From Marchantia polymorpha subsp. ruderalis (lineage: Eukaryota > Streptophyta > Marchantiopsida > Marchantiales > Marchantiaceae), in contig AP031352.1 of the NCBI GenBank assembly GCA_037833965.1, positions 22,300,501-22,364,500 on the forward strand: a stretch of DNA of 64,000 bases. Reading direction: 5' to 3'. Position numbers and translations under genes: made by a program. The notes under the pieces were generated by a model, which had not been told where the DNA came from, did not search any database, and saw only the letters and a list, made by a program, of their open reading frames with translations. Within the stretch, counting starts at the first letter, position 1; the number at the start of each line of letters is the position of its first letter. This document shows positions 1 to 10,880 of this stretch, piece by piece.

Positions 1-112
1 CAGCTTCTCTACGTGGTGCCAGGACCAAAATGCACAAACACGCCAAGAAAGTGAGTTCCTGATCTGCACTTCCGAAACTGGAAGAGTCCCAAGGCAAAAC
101 GCCTTGATCTAT

Positions 113-118
113 TTTATA
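113..118 (-). promoter_or_regulatory. LTR TATA box
   Basis: TATAAA on the minus strand, about 33 bp downstream of the LTR ORF stop, at the same place as in every other LTR of the family. It defines the U3/R side of the LTR. Confidence 0.7.
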
Positions 119-150
119 CCCTCAAAGGTCCTAACTAACACTACGCTATC

Positions 151-2713
151 CTATCTACTACTCGCAACACTTGCATGAAACCAAACTACGCTACTGCACT
201 CTGCAGATCCGGTGCTGCGCCTCCTGCGCGCCGGACTGCCTCGCTCTCTATCTCTACCTTGCCAATCTTCCGATCGGCTGCGCAACCCCAGACGCCGGAG
301 GGCTGCAGTCACTTCCGACTCCAAGTGCGCCATAGTGTCGCGCGCACCCGACAAGAAGGATTCTAATTTCCTTGCTACTCGCCGCCGACTCCGACTGTCA
401 CCCTCCGTCAATGCCGCCGCCCGAAGCTCGAACTCCTTGAGTGTGATCTTCTCTTGAGCTGCCACCTCCCAATGGGCGTATCCTTTTAGACAGTGAGTCA
501 CCCGTGTCGCCAACTCTTCTCGCGTCCGGCAGCTGCCTTCCATCTCTGCTAGCTGTATTTCCGCATCTGCGCGCTGCGCCCTCAAATCCGCGCACTCGGA
601 TTGCAAGTTGCGCAACAATTCCTCATCCTCTGTGCGTGTACTTTGACTTTCTTCTAAGGCGCGCTTCTGGCGCGCAAGCTCTTATGCTAAGATGCGGTTT
701 TGTCTCCGCTCTTCCTGCAATTCCGACTCGATCTTTGCCCGCATTAGCTCGGCATCCGCCTGGTTTTTCGTCGCCGCATCCTCCCTCTGCTGTTGCAAGG
801 TTTGATATAGCTTCTGCGTGACCGCCAGGTGCTGTCGGAGGGTAGCGTTCCTATCCTGCAATGTTTGGCACCTAGAGGCCCAAGTGGCCACCTTGCTCCT
901 CGTCCTGCGCTTGACAGTCTCCACGTAAGACTGCGGTTTTCCGGTACCCGAGTACTTGGATGTCTTGCGATCCAGATATCGCAGGAGTGGAACTATCTGC
1001 TCGCACAACAGCCCTGTTGGCGTTTTCTGCACAGAGTCCGCTTCTTGCTCTTCCGAACTCGTCTCATCCTCCGTTTCGAGGATTTCAGTCGCCACCGAAT
1101 CCCTTGGCGACTCCCTGGAACTGTGGCGCGCAGCAGCTTCCGCCGCGACTGCCGCTCCACTCCCTGCTAAAATATCCAAGGCAGTGGGGGATCCCACTGC
1201 TTGAGCCCCTGTTCCGGCTCGATCTTCGGTTTCCGAAGGGGTCGACGCCGCAGTGACTTTTGTCACCTTTGCACCGCCCGCTTCTGCTGCCTGCCCTTCC
1301 GGCACGATCTGCGCGGAAGGTATCTTCGCTGGAGGTGCGTCCGCCGAAGGCGTCCGCACACTGGTTGCCGGCCCTGTCCGTCTCGCAGTCGGCGAATCTG
1401 GCCGACTCTCTGTTGACCGACTCGCAGTCGGCCGACTAGCAGGTGTCCGACTGGCAGTCGGATACACCCTGCGCGTCTTCACTCTACTTGGCCTGCTTGC
1501 TGGCGGCGTTTTCCCAGAAGTGACTTCTGCCGAAGACGACCCTCTAAGGGTTGTTGGCTCGTCAGCCAAACTCCCTTCTGCTTCCGGCCTGCTGTCCGGT
1601 TCAACGCGCCGCTCCGTCGGCCTTCCTTCCGTTTGTCGACCTTCAGTCGCCCGACTCGTAGTCGACCGACTGTCAGTCCGTCTGTCTTCTTCCGAAGGCA
1701 TTTGGTGCCTTCTGCGCAGAGGTATTTGCCGACTTCCCCAGAATCTGCGCGATTATCTCCTCTTGCGTGGCCAGGATACTCCGCCGGACCGGAGTATGCC
1801 CGGTCTCCTCAGTACTAGTTGGCACTTTGCGTGCCCTCTGTTTCGGTCGGCTGTGAGGCTCGTTGGTTGGCCGACTACGAGTCGGCGCAGCTGGCACTTC
1901 CGGCTGCCTGTCCTCAGGTCTCTCATCCCACTTCCGCTTTCGCGGAGCGCGCTCACTTCGACGTTCTTCTGTTGCTCTTGCTGGGGGCGGAGCCGGAGGC
2001 GGACTGGCAGGTGCCTCGTCCGGATCCGTGTCTACTTCGGCCTCCCGCGAGTATCTACCTGTATAGCTCCGGGTCAGCAGCGGAAACCGTGTCCGCTCTG
2101 AATTTGTCAAACATCCCATCGCCCGATAAAACACAATCAGGTAAGGCGAAAGATGATTGAGGGTTCCTCCTCTCTCTTCTTGCGCATGTTGGCGCGTCAC
2201 ATTCCACAGGAGCCGTGCCCAATGCACTAGAGCTCCTGACAACACTAGCTCCACAAATCCTACTTGCCAACCATGCATGTAAGCGGTCTTGGTCGGCTGC
2301 AATATCTGCAGCAATGCAGTCGCGACATTTCTCCGCAATCGATCTTTGTAATCCTGCGTCTGGAAACCGTTCTTGGGATGCCTGGCAACTTTGAAAAGCT
2401 CATTGTAGGAGATTTCTTCGTCCTTGGACACCTTCACGCTATCGGCCTCGAAGAGGAGATACCCTTCCTCGCCGGCACACCTGCCCAACACCTGCGCCCA
2501 GTCACAAATGTCCCACCTCTCTAGATGTGGACGGAATCCGCGTGAGGGCTTGTGTCTCTCCTGCAGGTACTCGCGCACCATCTCCGGACATGTACAGTTC
2601 CATCCCCACAGGAGGAAATCGAGCTTCAGCCCTGTCAGCACATCTTGGAATGCGCGTAGACCGATCTGCGGCACCCTGAGTGGAGACACTCGCAGCTGGG
2701 GGACCTTCGACAT
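151..2713 (-). pseudogene. Broken copy of the LTR-encoded coiled-coil ORF
   Basis: This is the decayed version of the 851-aa ORF found intact in the other five LTRs of the window. Reading starts at the equivalent ATG (2713, MSKVPQL). The N-terminal part stays open to 1673, where a frameshift near residue 340 ends the frame. Reading resumes in another frame (about 1701 down to 685) until a TAA at 682-684 that replaces an alanine codon. The last 155 codons (618-151) are then open in the same frame up to the family stop. Apart from these two lesions the protein alignment to intact copies is almost continuous, so the ORF was probably functional when this copy inserted. No function can be assigned; domains are described under the intact copies. 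Confidence 0.88.
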
Positions 2714-4341
2714 TGCGTTTCCTGCACACACAGACGTTCTTCCTTCCGCTCGCTCTCTCACAATCGCCGCTGCGCGTCGGCCGCTCCAGCACTGACTACA
2801 ATCACTCTCTCTTCTTGCGCTCAAGTTCGCTACTCGCAAATTCTCTCCAAGGTCTGTCAAGATCCTTGCGCAACTCGTCTCCGCACTCTCTCCTCTCACT
2901 GCAGGTCTCTCCGCCCTTGCGCGTAATCTTGGAAGCTGGAAATCGCAAAATCAAGAATGAGAGAATGAGACTGGAGAGCAGTCTTTTCTTCTCCGAATTC
3001 AAGATCGTCCAACGTTCTTACTGGTTACAATTACGCAGTTGGCTATACGGCCTAACGGTTCGCCCTCGCATGCTCGAATTCACGTCTTCGCACTGCGCGC
3101 ATTCGCATGCGTGAATGTTGAATTCTCCCGCCGCCACCGTCTTCCGGACTTGAGTTCGCCGCAGTGTATATGTCGGCTATGTTGTCTTTTCCTAACCCGA
3201 CCATCACCGGAGGCGTGTCGCCGCTGGCGTGTTCCTTATCCGTCGGCGCCTTGCTGGAGGCGCACATCCAGTCGGCGCGAATTACGCCGGCGCGTATTCG
3301 TATCACTTGTTTTGTCCGTTCTGCCTCGTCTATTGCTGACGGCGCATATCCCGCCGGCGCAAATCATGCTAGCGCATCCGCCTATCAACGCCACGTCGGA
3401 GGCGTACATCCGGCCGGCGCTTTTCTTCCGTTGCGCAGCCGCCAAAGGCGCTTCCGACTCTGAGTTGATTTCCTCCCATGAGCCCGTGATTCCGCCGAAG
3501 GCGCATCGCCGAAGGCGTACGGGAGTCCTTCCCGACTGTGAACCCTAGCGCGAACGGCGCATGTCCGGCTACGAGTTTTCCGATGCTCATAACTTCTTTG
3601 TCCCTGATCCATCTCCAACGCTCTTGGGCTCGTTAGGACGAACGTCCCGAGCTCTTTCCAATGCAACTTCAACCAATTGGAACTACCGTGTATTCCGATC
3701 GTTATGAAGGTTTCCCTTTCCGCGCTAGCGGCGCATCGCCGAAGGCGTACTCATGGTCGGAAGCCTTCAGAGATCCGTGCCGTTCTTCTGACGTCTTTAG
3801 CAAAATCTCCTCCGGAGGTGTCTGCGCCGGAAGAGTAGCTTACTTAAGCGTTGGAAGCGCGTGAGTAGAGACACCTCAGAAAAGGAGCTTTTGGCGAAGG
3901 CGCCGAAGACATTTGGCGCTGGTACATCCGACTTCGCGATTCTTCGTGACCTCGTGACGATCTCCTCAATCCACTCTATTTAACGTACCCTTTTCTAACT
4001 ACAGACACTGCTTCGGTACTTGTTTTCTAAAATTGTTTAAATTCTGCAAAAAAACAAAAAGTGTGTTACCACAGACTACATCCGCCGCATCGAACACCAC
4101 GATCACATTCATTACAAAGAGGCCAGAGCCTTGGCTGGAAAGGGTCTGGTGTTCTCGCACGAATTTTTCCCCTAGAGTCTCGGCTGGCAGAAGCATGCCA
4201 AGCAAAACTCTAGATCATGTGATTTGAAGGTAATTTAGCTTGCTTTGTTTAAAGATTTGCTGTCTACGAGCTTGCTCTCTCTTTGTCTGTCGCATTTTTG
4301 CTTTTAGCGAGCTTGCTTGAATCATCGATTAGAATCTTCGT

Positions 4342-4586
4342 GTGCCTGATCCTTCACAAAGTGCTAGTGCTGAATTGTTGTACTTGAATTTCTCTTCGTT
4401 ATTTAGGAAAAAGGGATGTTACCTAACCCACTGTTTCTTATTTTGCCTAATCAAAATCAGAATTAATTTCTGATTTTTGATTTTGATTCTGAAATTTCTG
4501 ATTCTGATTTTTGACTTTGCGGTACGTCCGAACATTTTCCTTCAAGTCACACGGCCGTATAACCGAAAAGGTTGGGAGGTGAGTTC
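4342..4586 (+). repeat. Direct duplication, copy 1
   Basis: Begins with GTGCCTGATCCTTCACAAAG and ends with GGTTGGGAGGTGAGTT. A second copy follows directly at 4591-4807. Both units end in a short exon-like block followed by a good splice donor (GAG/GTGAGT). In this copy the preceding acceptor reads GCGG instead of GCAG, so the exon is probably dead here. An extra stretch of TGATTTT/AAAATCA inverted motifs (about 4445-4515) is present only in this copy. Confidence 0.75.
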
Positions 4587-4590
4587 TTTC

Positions 4591-4807
4591 GTGCCTGATC
4601 CTTCACAAAGTGCTAGTGCTGAATTGTTGTACTTGAATTTCTCTTTGTTATTCAAGAAAAAGGTATGTTGCTTAACCCACTGTTTCTGATTTTGCCTATG
4701 CATGTAAACATGTAGTACCTACTCTTTTCTATGCTACTTTGCAGTACGTGCGAACGTTTTACTCCAAGTCACACGGCCGTATAACCGGAAAGGTTGGGAG
4801 GTGAGTT
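4591..4807 (+). repeat. Direct duplication, copy 2
   Basis: Second copy of the unit at 4342-4586. It contains TTTGCAG before the exon-like block and GAG/GTGAGT after it (about 4744-4800), so both splice signals look usable. It lies about 160 bp upstream of the hAT transposase exon and may be a leader exon of that element. Confidence 0.75.
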
Positions 4808-4914
4808 TGGGTGTAACATAATTCATATGCACTTGTTTGATTAATTGGTTCAGTTAATTTAATCCACTACAGGTTGAACTACTCCAAAAATTCCTTTTCT
4901 ATATATTAAGTAAG

Positions 4915-4934
4915 TTAGGGTTTAGGGTTTAGGG
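4915..4934 (+). repeat. Short interstitial telomere-type repeat (TTTAGGG)
   Basis: TTAGGG followed by two TTTAGGG units. The heptamer is the plant (Arabidopsis-type) telomere repeat. At under three units it may be chance, a telo-box-like promoter motif or a repair scar. Confidence 0.6.
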
Positions 4935-4967
4935 AATATATACTCATATGTCTTCTCATCCATGCAG

Positions 4968-6570
4968 ATATTTTGAGGTGCAGCATGACCCTTTTCTCAT
5001 TGTGGATTCAATCCCAAACTCGTCTGCAAGTACACATGAAGAGTCTATCGTTCTCTCTGGTCGGACAGCGACAACATCCACGGATCGTAAACGAAAGGCA
5101 AAAACCTATGCAAGTTGGGTTTGAAATCATTTCAAATTGATGAAAGATTCTAATAAATCCCTTATCATCTGTCTTGAGCCCATAGGTTCTCATAACAGTA
5201 GATACACTACTTCATTTTCGGCCAAAACTGGAACAAGCTTGTTGTCTCGTCATCTCCTTGTAAAACACAATATCTCAAAGAGTTACAAATCAGTCGATCC
5301 TCTGCAAACTTTTTTTGGTGTAAATGATGAACTGCAGTATCCTTATGAGTTGGACAACGAGTCCAAAGAAGCCAATTTAAATGCCTTGGTTGCATTTGTG
5401 GTGGATCACCAACAAGCGTTCAACCTGGTCGAGAACGAGACATTTCAATCATTTTGCCGACGTCTCAACTTCCATTACTTACTACCATCGCGTCAAATTC
5501 TCACACGCTCATTATCTGATCATTTTGAGCGAGCATTACTACAATTTCGTTCAACTATGGATTCTATCAAGGGAGCAATTGCTCTCACTCTGGATTATTA
5601 GTCGTCCCGTGTGATGGGTGGCTATATGGTGATTACAGTTCATTGGATTGATGAAGAGTGGAAACTTCAGTCTGTTGTGCTGGGATTTTGGTATTTTCCA
5701 TCTCCACACAATCAACACACTACATCGGACTTGATCCTCTCAGTGGTGAAAGATTTCAACATGTGTTCCAAGATCAAGGCCATTACATTCGACAGCGGCG
5801 GAGAGATGCCACCTGCCATGATCATTGTGAGAGTGAATATGAATTATCAACACTCTCTTCGGTTGGAGTATGGTTTTCATATACGCTGCATTTGTTATGT
5901 CATCAATCGTGCTGTATGTGATGCTACACATTTAATCAAAAAAGAAGTGCAAATGCTCAGTCAAATACTCAAAGCTATTCGTGGATCCGTTGCTATCTGC
6001 GTCAAGTTTTCAAAATTGGCTGTTGTGCTAGGCGTTTCCAAGGGCCGTGTTGAAGTTCCAGGTCTGGATATGAATACACTTCGAAACACCATGTTCACTA
6101 TGATCGACCAGTCGTTTCAATATCGTGGTGTATTTTCAGCGCTCTGTAACTCCGAAGAATTCTATGACCGATTGGCCAATATGGCTTTGTCCGACATGGA
6201 TTGGCGTGTTCTCAAATCATGCAAAGACTTTTTGCAATCTGTGTACCATTGCACTGTCGCCGCTAGTGGACGTGACTACATTTCACTTTCTCTCCAGCCT
6301 CTGATCTACAAGCATCTCCTTACCTTGTGTGAAAAAACCCGTTCTGGACAATTAGACATTGGATTTACCACTCCGATAGTCAAACAAGCTGCTACTGCCA
6401 TGGAGTTCAAGTTGCTTAAATTTAGTGCAAATTTGAATTGTCAAGCCTCCAAAATGGCTTTGCTTCTTGAAACTAGATCCGTTAATGCTTCCTCTGAAAC
6501 GATGGATCAAAGATCAACTTCGATTCATTTTGACGATGGATTACGGTTTATTGGATCAAGGTTTATTTAG
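4968..6570 (+). pseudogene. hAT-family transposase, truncated and interrupted by two stops
   Basis: A single reading frame runs from a probable acceptor (CATGCAG, ending 4967) to 6570, broken only by TGA at 5122-5124 and TAG at 5599-5601. The N-terminal part has a BED-type zinc-finger layout: SWV-stop-NHF, then a CLEP segment, then KTGTSLLSRHLLVKH. The core has the hAT/RNase H-like pattern: LDY-stop-SS followed by GGYMVITVHWIDEEWKLQ, then KIKAITFDSGG (second catalytic aspartate block), then RCICYVINRAV where RCxxH is expected. Both stops sit where the family has tryptophan, so each is a TGG-to-stop change. The C-terminal hATC dimerisation region with the catalytic glutamate is missing; reading ends in low-GC sequence. 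No terminal inverted repeats or 8-bp target duplication were identified. It is inactive. Confidence 0.82.
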
Positions 6571-8160
6571 GTTGAAAATATTATCTATTCATCTTCAATT
6601 TGTGATTTCTAAATTTTTTTCAACTCTTTATGTTTTATTATAATTTATAGACTTCTCATTTTATCCAATTTAAATTATTATATTTTTCCCAAAAAAAATC
6701 ATTATTCTATTTTAAATATGAATTATATATTTCTTGCCAATTAGTACTTCAAATTATTTTTATTTTACCTTTAATCTATGTAAATTCTTGGGATTGTTTT
6801 TTCTATTCTCTAAAGAACAATTTATGGGTTTTTTTATAAAAAAATCATTTTTCATTTTTTTAAAATATAGTTCCAAAATTGAAACAATTTTTTTCTCAAT
6901 AATCAACACGTATATTATTCATAATTTAGATGGTGTCAAAATACCAAGATTTTATGTAAATTGAATCAAAATATAACAAATGAGATTAAAATAATCTATC
7001 TATTCTCAAAAATAACAAAAAAATTCTACAACATAGATTATATGTCATCAATGGTTTCAGACGTGTTTTACCAAATAGAAAAATATTTAAATCAATATTT
7101 AATTTCATTTTATGTGCATTTTGTATGACTTTACTTGCATATTATTAATGCTTAGTTGTCTTTATTACAACTTCTTCTATTAGTTAAGATTTTATAAATT
7201 TTTTAAAGTTCAAAAATCAAATCGGACAGTTAGATCTTTCTAATATTTATTACACATGCTAGTTACATACTAAAACTAATCTTGAACGGTTCACATCGTA
7301 AATCTATATAATATACACGTTTACAATAATTGTTTCAATCTTTCATCACTTTTAATTCTTTCATATATTTCAATAATACAAAGAATGGTTATAAAAAATT
7401 TTAACTCATGTTTATCAAATTTGTTACTATTTTCAATTGAATTTTCAGATTCTCTATCCTGGAAAAATAAATTTTAAAACTATAAAAAAATACATAGATT
7501 TTACAATATTTTGAATTTTAATATAATTAATTTATAATATATAGTGATTATTTTTCTAATTTATTAGTGTCAAAAGATGATTTTTAAAATTTAAGATGAA
7601 AATTTATTATATTTTTTTTATTTTTATATATTGTATTCTATGACTCAAATAGAGTTTAGATTCAGAATTTCCTGAAAATGTCTCAATAAACCTTTTTATT
7701 CACATTTTAATTTTAGTAAATATATCATGTTTTTAAAAAATTTTAAGTTTATTCATTTTTCATTTATTGCAGATATTCTCTAAATAAGTACAATTGAGTC
7801 TAGAAATTATAATATTGAGAGGAGTACGGGGTATAGGAGCAGAGCAGCCCATGTGAGGGGCGGGGGGATTTACTGGAATTGACTCTAAAAGTAATGCACG
7901 CAACTTTGAACATTCTCAACGAAGACCCTAAATGAAAGAAAACCTGAGGCAAAATTCTAATTGTGAAAACGACACTTTATTGAAATTCCTCTTGAAGTAA
8001 AGATCACGTAAAAAATTTCGTCAAGTTATGTGGACGCACCTGAATGAGGAAATAAAAACGAGCCCTATCAACGGGCTATCTCCAACCTACTTTTCTCTCC
8101 TTCGATCCACCTCTTTCCCTTGAGGTGAGGCCCCAACTTTTTAAGATAAGGATGGAAAAA
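6571..8160. other. AT-rich intergenic sequence, no gene seen
   Basis: Strongly AT-rich to about 7800 with homopolymer A and T runs and no coding-like frame. A short GC-rich patch (about 7815-7870, including GGGGCGGGGGG) follows. Nothing recognisable. Confidence 0.6.
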
Positions 8161-8173
8161 ATTATTCAAGATT

Positions 8174-8359
8174 ATGTCTAGGGTTTTGTTTTTGGAGTTC
8201 TTCTACGACCGCGAGTTCTTCGAGTGCCAGGAGGACGAAAGGGTGCTGATAAAATGCTGCCTCTACAGGGACCTGATTATGCTCGTGGCCTTCAATATCA
8301 GCCACCGCGACCCAACGATTCTTTCCCTCCGCCATCGCCAAATCCCCTCGGCCACGTAG
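8174..8359 (+). other. Unrecognised 61-codon open frame with higher GC
   Basis: An ATG-initiated frame of 61 codons with composition closer to coding sequence than its flanks, rich in charged and aromatic residues (for example EFFYDREFFECQEDER). I do not recognise it. It could be an exon or gene fragment, since the sequence before the ATG (8080-8160) is pyrimidine-rich. It could equally be chance. Confidence 0.2.
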
Positions 8360-8372
8360 GGGTCCGGACCGA

Positions 8373-8475
8373 TGGTGAACCGGTTAACATCTAGGTTAAC
8401 CGATACGGACCAATCCTGGACCGGTAAACCGGTCCACACATTTTCCGGAGCGGTTAACCGTTAACTGGACCGTGG
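8373..8475. repeat. Cluster of palindromic CCGGTT/GGTTAACC motifs
   Basis: About 100 bp hold repeated short palindrome-like words: AACCGGTTAA, AGGTTAACC, GGACCGGTAAACCGGTCC (an inverted repeat) and GCGGTTAACCGTTAAC. The arrangement can fold back on itself and is unlike the flanks. No known site type is assigned. Confidence 0.5.
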
Positions 8476-8915
8476 CCAAGCTAGAACGCATAACAGTGGC
8501 AGCGTACATCAGAAAATTCCATATGACAACTCAATGACAACAGGAGGCCAGACTGAGCCACTGTATGACGCCGGTGACTCAACCGCTGAACTTTGGGGAC
8601 TCTGCAAGTGGAGTCATATTAACTTTTTCATTCCTCTTACACACAGACGACGGCCCTCTTTCGGATTCCGAGCACATCAATCCTCTTCCCTTTCATTTGC
8701 GGTTCGCTCTTCTATCCATTACGTCCGCAAGACGGAAACTTTGCATTTGCGTCAACTTTTCTCCCTCTTCCGGCGCCTGAACCATTGGTAGCTACGGGGA
8801 ACCCCTTTTAGTAAAAATTTAGTGGTTTTGACAGACTTAGGGCACAAACGCTCGTCCATTTACAAAAAATCTTATGAAACCAGCCCACCCTCGATAGATA
8901 GAAATACGTGACAAT

Positions 8916-9392
8916 TTATAAGGTCTGAGCGCCAACATCGAACGACGATAGTGCTTTGCGAATGGGTTTGATGCTGCGCCAAGTTCCGAGCCTGTTGACG
9001 TACAACATGCGGCATGAGGTGCCGTCGAGGGAAAAGAAGCCTTGTATCTTATCGTTGTCGACGCACGAGTTCACGACGCTGCTCAGGTAGCTTCCGGCGA
9101 CTCTGCAAGGCACGCAGAACAGGTTGCAGCCGCAGACGTACAGTTCAGCGTCGCCCGAGCTGGCCACCGGCGAGCAGAATTGATCGAGTTCCTTTTTGCA
9201 GCATTGGTTCGGACTGTCCAGGAGATCCTGAATTGCATTCTTCGCGTCTGCGGAAGGAGCATATCCTCTCGGTACATGGAGACAGCCTGGTCCGGCCGAC
9301 AACGCGGTTGCTGTTCTCGTGTTGCTCATCGCTGCGACCACCGCCACCATCGCGAGAGCCAGAACCTTGTGCAGCTGCTTCACGTTCGTCAT
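8916..9392 (-). CDS. Small secreted cysteine-rich protein, 158 aa
   Basis: The start is the first ATG in the frame and is followed directly by a signal-peptide-like segment: lysine at 5 and 9, hydrophobic core about 10-22 (VLALAMVAVVAAM), and a likely cleavage site near ATA-LS at about 30-32. The mature part has ten cysteines (37, 64, 65, 73, 87, 89, 93, 96, 110, 127). These include a CC pair and a CxCxxxCxxC cluster, which fits five disulfide bonds in an extracellular or apoplastic protein. There is no transmembrane segment after the signal and no GPI-like tail. The frame has higher GC than its surroundings and is uninterrupted, which supports a real single-exon gene. I do not recognise the family. 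Plant defence-type or cell-wall cysteine-rich proteins are possible, but the spacing does not let me name one. Confidence 0.7.
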   Translation of the reverse strand: MTNVKQLHKVLALAMVAVVAAMSNTRTATALSAGPGCLHVPRGYAPSADAKNAIQDLLDSPNQCCKKELDQFCSPVASSGDAELYVCGCNLFCVPCRVAGSYLSSVVNSCVDNDKIQGFFSLDGTSCRMLYVNRLGTWRSIKPIRKALSSFDVGAQTL

Positions 9393-10826
9393 CTTGGCGT
9401 TTGATCGGAATCACGGAGGCTGGAACACAAATCCATTTCATCAGCATGTCAACTCCAGCTTGCACTTTGTTTACAATCCACAAGTTCAATCCACCCCTCA
9501 ACTTCGCTCTCTTTCCTGCTGATGATTTCTTCTTGATTTTGAGTTCACAATCGCCAATTCCATCGATCTCCGATTAGTACTACCCTCGTCACTCTGCGAG
9601 CTCGTAGTGGTCCGTGTCCTGTGCGTTCGGCTGTCGTTCAGCATACCCGAGCAAACCTCTGCAATCTTAGGCAGGACAGAACTTCGAGCGAGGCACAAAG
9701 CTGTAAGTCAAAACACGATGGCCGATGGCATAAATGTCGAGACGATCAATGGACTGTCACATACCTCACGGTCAGATGAACAGATATGTCGTTGAGCTCT
9801 GGACAAACGATCCTTCACTTTCACGAGCTTGTGCCACAAGATTTAGTCTTTATTTTTTGTCTTTCACACAACTCCACCGAGAAGGCTAAGTGCACCTGAA
9901 GCTTCTCAGAATGAAGGGTTCTCCTACTTTATGGCTCTTGAATACGCATTATTCGGTACAGATCTTTGCTACATTAACAATCTAATGGATGTTTTGAACC
10001 GTCCTCTATTCATTTCCACGTAGCACAATGCTGTAGCACTCCCATGCGTCACTGAACAGTAATTATCCCATTTGATTTCCTATCGGAATGTTGAATTTTC
10101 CACGAAATGGATCTGGTAGAGTTTGCTCATCGAAAACATGGAGGCATGTCGGAGTACAACTCAGTCCTTTGAGAAGATAGCTACAACTTCCATCTTTGGG
10201 AAGACTAAACAAGTATTCTTAGGAAAGGTCCAAGAGGCATGAGAATTGGACGTCTGACCATGTGAAAGGTTGATAAACGGACAGTATGCAGTGAAAGAAG
10301 CTACGGTTGAGCTAAATTGTCGAAGAGAATCTAGCACTTGTGAACTAAATTGTAATTTTATCGTTCAAATATGTTAGCCAAACGATTGTAGTGGCTCAAT
10401 TGTATAACAAAAGGCAGGATGAGTCAGATTCAACTGTTTGAAGTATAACTTCTCAAGCTAAGGTTGGTGATATGTGCACGCATGACTAATCTGGGCTAAG
10501 AACTGTTTTTCAAGCTAGATTTGCATCTTTCATGGGCTCATTCCCTGCCATATTCCCTCGGCTTCTTGCACACCTGTAGCGTCGTGGAAACGAAAGTTAC
10601 AGAGGTTCAGATGGATCTGAAATGATCGTCTTATTTGTACGAAGGCACCAATGACGCCTACTTGAATGATCCACATGAAGTTGCATTGGCATCTACTTGG
10701 TGAGAGAAGTCTGTACAACTAGTGGATTGTGTTAAGTTTGAATCTACAATGAACTGCAATAATCGCAGCCAAGCCAATCCATTCCTACTGAGCTAACCGG
10801 GTTCAAACCAATGACTGATTCATTTT
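9393..10826. other. Intergenic, presumed upstream region of the cysteine-rich gene
   Basis: No further coding frame is supported. On the minus strand GTGTTCCAG lies about 30 bp before the ATG at 9392 and could be a 5'-UTR splice acceptor. The frames opposite the gene are antisense shadows. Nothing else recognised. Confidence 0.45.
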
Positions 10827-10827
10827 A

Positions 10828-10835
10828 TTATATAT

Positions 10836-10878
<43 letters not shown>
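10828..10878. repeat. (AT)n microsatellite
   Basis: About 50 bp of nearly pure alternating AT with one TAAT interruption, at the edge of the large AT-rich block. Confidence 0.95.

Positions 10879-10880
<2 letters not shown>

Larger units (their letters stand above)
1..4073 (-). mobile_element. Old LTR of the giant-LTR Ty3/gypsy family (3' end outside window)
   Basis: The sequence aligns by eye, on the minus strand, with the intact LTRs at 30961-35830 and 41630-46499. It starts about 807 bp inside the LTR 3' end and runs to the LTR 5' terminus TGTGGTAAC, read as GTTACCACA at 4065-4073. It carries many substitutions and its internal ORF is broken, so it is clearly older than the other copies. 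The base after 4073 is not the polypurine tract or internal region, so this is either the 5' LTR of an element extending left of the window or a solo LTR. The TATA box survives at 113-118. Confidence 0.93.

Noticed and set aside
1253..2101. 282-codon plus-strand frame in the old LTR
   Set aside because: Antisense shadow of the LTR ORF; similar shadows appear in each LTR because of its GC-rich third positions.
8916..9392. Assignment of the secreted protein to the KP4 killer-protein family known from some mosses and fungi
   Set aside because: Only a vague match near the C-terminus (GTSCRMLYVN); cysteine spacing does not support it.
9014..9577. 187-codon plus-strand frame across the cysteine-rich gene
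   Set aside because: It is arginine/serine-rich antisense of the signal-peptide-bearing gene and has no motif of its own.
10785..10815. tRNA B-box-like GGGTTCAAACC
   Set aside because: No A-box, acceptor stem or anticodon arm fits around it.
10828..10878. (AT)n tract as replication origin or matrix attachment site
   Set aside because: A plain microsatellite; nothing else supports a functional role.
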